From: Nitrososphaerales archaeon
GTDB taxonomy: Archaea; Thermoproteota; Nitrososphaeria; Nitrososphaerales; UBA183
Assembly (NCBI GenBank): GCA_030042335.1
Contig: JASHZW010000093.1
Span: 1-9,155, forward strand
DNA: 9,155 nucleotides
Direction: 5' to 3'
Below the pieces are notes generated by a model that saw only the letters and a list, made by a program, of their open reading frames with translations, did no database searches and had not been told where the DNA came from. Shown here in pieces: positions 6,187 through 9,155 of the stretch; positions within the stretch are counted from its first letter, which is position 1, and every line of letters starts with the position of its first letter. The translations under genes were made by a program, and so were the position numbers.

Positions 6187-7722
6187 ATGGAAGGGGCCAT
6201 CGCTGTCCTCGACTTTGGGGGACAGTACTCGCATCTCATATGTCGTCGCGTCCGAGCGCTCGGTGTTTACTCGGCCCTCTTCCCCTACGATACCTCCGCC
6301 CAGGACCTGAAGCGGATGGGTGTCGCCGGCGTGATAATGTCGGGAGGTCCGGCGAGCGTCTACGAGCCCTCCTCCCCGCACCCCGACAAGGAACTCTTCA
6401 GTAGCAAGGTCCCGCTCCTCGGCATCTGCTATGGGTACGGCCTGATAGTACAGGCGCACGGCGGCGAGATGCAAAGGGCGACGCGGAGAGAGTACGGCAA
6501 GTCGAACCTGAGGATCCTCGACAAGACGGATCTCTTCAACGGGTTCCCACAGGAGACGATCTCGTGCTGGATGAGCCATGGCGACTCGGCCACCAGGATA
6601 CCCGCCGGGATGTCCGTGCTGGCGGTCAGCGAAAACTCCCCATTTGCAGCGGTAGAGACCTCCGACGGGAAGCAGTTCGGCGTCCAGTTCCATCCTGAGG
6701 TCGCCCACACGGAGCGGGGCGACGCGATCCTCTCGAACTTCGTCTTCAACGTCTGCGGAGCGACCAGGGGCTGGTCGATGTCGAACTTCCTCGACGAGAC
6801 CGTGAAGGAGCTCTCCGCGGCCATCAACGGAAGGGTCCTCTGCGCAGTCTCGGGAGGAGTCGACTCCTCCGTCGCATCGGTCCTCCTGAACCGGGCCGTA
6901 CCGGACAAGCTGCAGTGCGTCTTCATCGACACGGGACTCCTACGCGAGGGAGAGGCCGCAGAGGTCTCGAAGTTCCTGAAGGAGGACCTTCGCGTCCCGA
7001 TAGAGTTCATCGACGCCTCCGAGAGGTTCATCTCAGCGCTGAAGGGAGTGGTCGACCCCGAGCAGAAGAGGAAGACAATCGGGAAGGTCTTCGCGGACGT
7101 CTTCGAGCACTATGCGCGCGAGAGCGGACCCTTCGAGTACCTCGCACAGGGGACCCTCTACCCTGACGTGATCGAGAGCGGACGCTCCTCGGCCCCCACA
7201 TCCGTGATCAAGACCCATCACAACGTCGGAGGGCTTCCCAAAGACCTGTCGCTCAAGGTAGTCGAGCCTCTGAAGGCGCTTTACAAGGACGAAGTCAGGT
7301 CGCTCGGGGTCCTGCTCGGCTTACCGGCCAACGTCCTGCAAAGGCACCCGTTCCCGGGGCCGGGGCTCGCGGTCCGGATCATCGGCGAGGTCAGTCCCGA
7401 AAAGCTCAGAATCTGCCGCCGGTCCAACAAGGTCGTCGAGGACGTGCTGGTCGAGGAGGGCGTTTACAACAAGGTCTGGCAGGGATTCGCGTATCTTGGT
7501 GACGACAGGGTTACCGGTGTCCTCGGGGACGAGAGGAAGGTCGGATATCAGGTCACGGTCAAGCTCGTCGAGTCGATTGACGCGATGACCGCCGACTGGT
7601 ACCGCGCCTCCCCGCAAATGCTCGAGCAGATCTCGAGCAAGATAACGAACGAGGTGGAGGGGGTGGTGAGCGTCGTCTACGCCATCTCGTCCAAGCCTCC
7701 AGCCACGATAGAGCCGCAGTGA
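6187..7722 (+). CDS. guaA: GMP synthase (glutamine-hydrolysing), single chain
   Basis: This 511-residue cytosolic enzyme should convert XMP to GMP using ATP and ammonia from glutamine. Residues 1-190 are the class I glutaminase domain: VLDFGGQYSHLI at 7-18, nucleophile C81 in GICYGYG, WMSHGD at 128-133, and the H169/E171 pair in FHPE. Residues about 200-390 are the ATP pyrophosphatase domain: P-loop SGGVDSS at 222-228, IDTGLLR at 247-253, AQGTLYPDVIESG at 320-332 and HHNVGGLP at 344-351. The rest is the dimerisation/XMP-binding part: HPFPGPGLAVRI at 387-398, SIDAMTADW at 463-471 and SKPPATIE at 502-509. Both domains are in one chain, whereas many Euryarchaeota have two subunits. The Gln after the nucleophile (CxGxQ) is Gly here. 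The ATG at 6187 has no close ribosome site; a G-run at 6158-6163 is 23 nt away and would suit an in-frame CTG at 6172, so the start is slightly uncertain. Confidence 0.94.
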   Translation: MEGAIAVLDFGGQYSHLICRRVRALGVYSALFPYDTSAQDLKRMGVAGVIMSGGPASVYEPSSPHPDKELFSSKVPLLGICYGYGLIVQAHGGEMQRATRREYGKSNLRILDKTDLFNGFPQETISCWMSHGDSATRIPAGMSVLAVSENSPFAAVETSDGKQFGVQFHPEVAHTERGDAILSNFVFNVCGATRGWSMSNFLDETVKELSAAINGRVLCAVSGGVDSSVASVLLNRAVPDKLQCVFIDTGLLREGEAAEVSKFLKEDLRVPIEFIDASERFISALKGVVDPEQKRKTIGKVFADVFEHYARESGPFEYLAQGTLYPDVIESGRSSAPTSVIKTHHNVGGLPKDLSLKVVEPLKALYKDEVRSLGVLLGLPANVLQRHPFPGPGLAVRIIGEVSPEKLRICRRSNKVVEDVLVEEGVYNKVWQGFAYLGDDRVTGVLGDERKVGYQVTVKLVESIDAMTADWYRASPQMLEQISSKITNEVEGVVSVVYAISSKPPATIEPQ

Positions 7723-7728
7723 TGGTCC

Positions 7729-8715
7729 TTGTCGCAATTCCTAGGACCACAGACGAAGCTCGCCGAACTCCACGTGCACCTCGGTAGTTCGGTTGACCCT
7801 GCCGTCATGTGGGAGATCGCGCACGCCCAGGGCATCCGGCTTCCCACCAAGGACTACTGGCGCTTCGTCGACCTGGTCACTGTCAACCCGCGAAAGGTAA
7901 AGTCGTTCGCGGACTATCTCGACATGTTCAAGTGGACGGAGCTTATACAGTCGAGTCCGCTCGCGATAGAGCAGTCTGTCTACCACACCATAGCGGGTGC
8001 CTACCGTAAGAACAACATCACACTCCTCGAGCTCAGGTTCAACCCGATGAAGAGGAACCGGGGAGGCGAGCAGGACCTCGACCAGATAATGATGGCCGCA
8101 GTCCGCGGGATAGACCGTGCCTCGCTCGAGTACCCCGTGAAGACCGGCCTCATCGTCTGCCTCGACCGCACGTTCGACATCAAGAGGAACGAGATACTCC
8201 TCGAGAAGGCGCTCCGCTTTCAGAGCCGAGGTGTCGTGGGCATCGACATCGCGGGGCCCGCGAATCCCAAGTTCCGCTACTCGGACTGCAGCGACATATA
8301 CAAGCGTGCGAAGGAGCAGGACCTGGGCCTGACCGTCCACGCAGGCGAGGACGAGGGTCACAACTCGGTCCGCGAGGTCATCAAGCATCTGCATCCTGAC
8401 AGGATAGGCCACGGCGTCCGCTCGATAGAGAACGAACAGACCCTCGAGATGGTGAGAGAGCACGGCATAACGCTCGAGGTCTGCCCTTCCTCGAACCTGA
8501 ACACCCGGGTAATCAAGGGCGTGGGGCACATGAAGCAGACCTTCAGGGCCCTCGAGTCTCACCACGTCAAGTACACGATCAATACCGACGGCCCCGAGAT
8601 GCTGATGACCAACCTGAGGGGAGAGATAGACTTCCTGCTCAGAAACGGGATCCTCGGAGAGGATGACGTCCTGCGCGCAAACAGGTGCGCCTTCGCCGCC
8701 TCGTTCATAAAATGA
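7729..8715 (+). CDS. add: Adenosine deaminase family protein
   Basis: This 328-residue metal-dependent amidohydrolase should deaminate adenosine or a related adenine nucleoside to the inosine form in the cytoplasm. Zinc and catalytic residues: H15 and H17 (ELHVHLG), H204 and E207 (VHAGED), H228 (DRIGHGVR) and D287 (NTDGPEM). GIDIAGP at 171-177 is the substrate loop, and EVCPSSNLNT at 250-259 is also typical. Length is close to the family norm of about 340. The usual second Asp of TDDP, which contacts the purine in mammalian adenosine deaminase, is Gly288, and the N-terminal HLEG/HLDG is HLGS. The TTG start lies 6 nt after the guaA stop, with GTGAT (7719-7723) 5 nt before it. The place behind guaB-guaA fits purine salvage. 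Other adenine nucleosides, such as 5'-deoxyadenosine or methylthioadenosine, are possible substrates. Confidence 0.85.
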   Translation: MSQFLGPQTKLAELHVHLGSSVDPAVMWEIAHAQGIRLPTKDYWRFVDLVTVNPRKVKSFADYLDMFKWTELIQSSPLAIEQSVYHTIAGAYRKNNITLLELRFNPMKRNRGGEQDLDQIMMAAVRGIDRASLEYPVKTGLIVCLDRTFDIKRNEILLEKALRFQSRGVVGIDIAGPANPKFRYSDCSDIYKRAKEQDLGLTVHAGEDEGHNSVREVIKHLHPDRIGHGVRSIENEQTLEMVREHGITLEVCPSSNLNTRVIKGVGHMKQTFRALESHHVKYTINTDGPEMLMTNLRGEIDFLLRNGILGEDDVLRANRCAFAASFIK

Positions 8716-8748
8716 CGCCCACCTGTCCCTGAACTCGCGGTTCATCAA

Positions 8749-8758
8749 GGATATATCC
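8749..8758 (+). promoter_or_regulatory. TATA-like palindrome before the last gene
   Basis: GGATATATCC is a perfect 10-bp palindrome with a TATA core at 8751-8756. A start site 25 nt downstream would fall on the ATG at 8779, implying a leaderless message. It could also be an operator or chance. Confidence 0.35.
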
Positions 8759-8761
8759 AGC

Positions 8762-8771
8762 GGAGGGGGTG
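8762..8771 (+). promoter_or_regulatory. Ribosome binding site for the last gene
   Basis: GGAGGGGGTG is a strong match to GGAGGTG and ends 7 nt before the ATG at 8779. It supports that start and suggests the gene can be read from a message coming through add. Confidence 0.5.
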
Positions 8772-8778
8772 CCAGCCC

Positions 8779-9155
8779 ATGAACGTCAACGGCAGCGGGT
8801 CCGTTGATCGGCTGTATCCCATAGGCGCATTGTCTCAGCGCGAGGTCGCTGACCTGAGGCTGGACCCGCTCTGCGTCGACGATGTCGACATCGACTCGCT
8901 GATGCAGGACTGGAGGGCCAAGTCGTTCAAGGTGCGCTCGGCGGTCAGGCCGCTGCTGGCCTCGACCGAGTCTGACATACTCCCGCTCAACGTCTCGCCC
9001 GAGGTCAAGGGCAAGATAGACAAACTCGTCAGCGCGTACAGGTCCTTCCTTCCCGCGATACACGAGCTCGGCATGGTCCCACTGGCGAAGCTCGTCTCGC
9101 CTCAGAAGCACGTGGAGATCGACTACGCGAATACAGCCTTCGACGGGATCTCGCG
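8779..9155 (+). CDS. Unknown protein, 5' part only
   Basis: An open frame runs from ATG 8779 to the window end, giving 125 complete codons with no stop. The strong ribosome site and the same codon style as the neighbours (AGG arginine, CTC leucine, GTC valine) support a real gene. I do not recognise the product. Residues 1-45 are acidic, with many Asp from 20 to 42; residues 46-125 contain VRSAVRPLL (52-60), LPLN (69-72), a helical stretch KIDKLVSAYRSFLPAIHEL (80-98), and GMVPLAKLVSPQKHVEIDYAN (99-119). No signal peptide or membrane segment is visible, so a soluble protein is likely. It is in the same frame as add but separated by its TGA and 21 further codons without a usual start codon. The place behind the purine genes does not by itself give a function. 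Confidence 0.65.
   Translation, partial: MNVNGSGSVDRLYPIGALSQREVADLRLDPLCVDDVDIDSLMQDWRAKSFKVRSAVRPLLASTESDILPLNVSPEVKGKIDKLVSAYRSFLPAIHELGMVPLAKLVSPQKHVEIDYANTAFDGIS

Noticed and set aside
7722..7724. ATG overlapping the guaA stop as a start for add
   Set aside because: It is in another frame and does not lead into the adenosine deaminase sequence; TTG 7729 does.
8713..8781. Possible fusion or stop read-through between add and the last gene
   Set aside because: The two are in the same frame with no stop in the 63 nt between, but the TGA is clear, add is full length, and the next gene has its own ribosome site and ATG. A shared frame occurs by chance one time in three.
7741..9111. Reverse-strand open frame of 456 residues over add and the last gene
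   Set aside because: It crosses two + strand genes and a gap with promoter-like sites and has no recognisable domain; it is a product of GC-rich codon bias.
1..9155. Mobile elements, CRISPR arrays, tRNA or rRNA genes
   Set aside because: I found no direct repeats with spacers, transposase or integrase motifs, or tRNA-like folds; gaps between genes are too short to hold most of these.

Overview
The window is a gene-dense stretch with every supported gene on the + strand. It is GC-rich, and arginine is mostly AGG/AGA with frequent ATA isoleucine codons. Two AT-rich elements look like archaeal TATA boxes (upstream of guaB and of the last gene). Ribosome sites resemble pieces of GGAGGTGAT, and at least five genes appear to start with TTG. 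With split MetE-type methionine synthase genes and a single-chain GMP synthase, this points to an archaeon, most plausibly of the Thaumarchaeota/Nitrososphaeria side or a relative. That placement is inferred from gene content and style, not from a marker gene.

Region 1 (1-3545) is a tightly packed methionine/one-carbon operon. It holds the 3' end of a MetE-like gene that has lost the last zinc cysteine (a probable non-catalytic half), a catalytic MetE-like protein with its four zinc ligands, a second and divergent MetE-like protein with an added C-terminal module resembling DUF4346, and a methylenetetrahydrofolate reductase (MetF). The genes overlap by 4 nt, overlap by 1 nt, or abut. The expected chemistry is reduction of methylene-pterin to methyl-pterin by MetF and methyl transfer to homocysteine by the MetE-type proteins. 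The third MetE-like gene is the most unusual item in the window.

Region 2 (3546-5000) begins with a 125-nt AT-richer gap, then a short sugar-nucleotide-type nucleotidyltransferase followed one base later by a six-helix DUF998 membrane protein.

Region 3 (5001-8715) is a purine cluster: a TATA box and ribosome site, a CBS-less IMP dehydrogenase (guaB), a single-chain GMP synthase (guaA) and an adenosine deaminase family protein (add). Together they would turn IMP into XMP and GMP, and adenosine or a related nucleoside into an inosine-type product that can feed back to IMP through other enzymes. All three proteins carry a changed residue in a normally well-kept motif (CTTR to CITS, CxGxQ to CxGxG, TDDP to TDGP).

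Region 4 (8716-9155) has a 63-nt gap with a TATA-like palindrome and a good ribosome site, then the 5' part of a gene I do not recognise, cut by the window end. I saw no tRNA, rRNA, CRISPR array, insertion sequence or phage gene.
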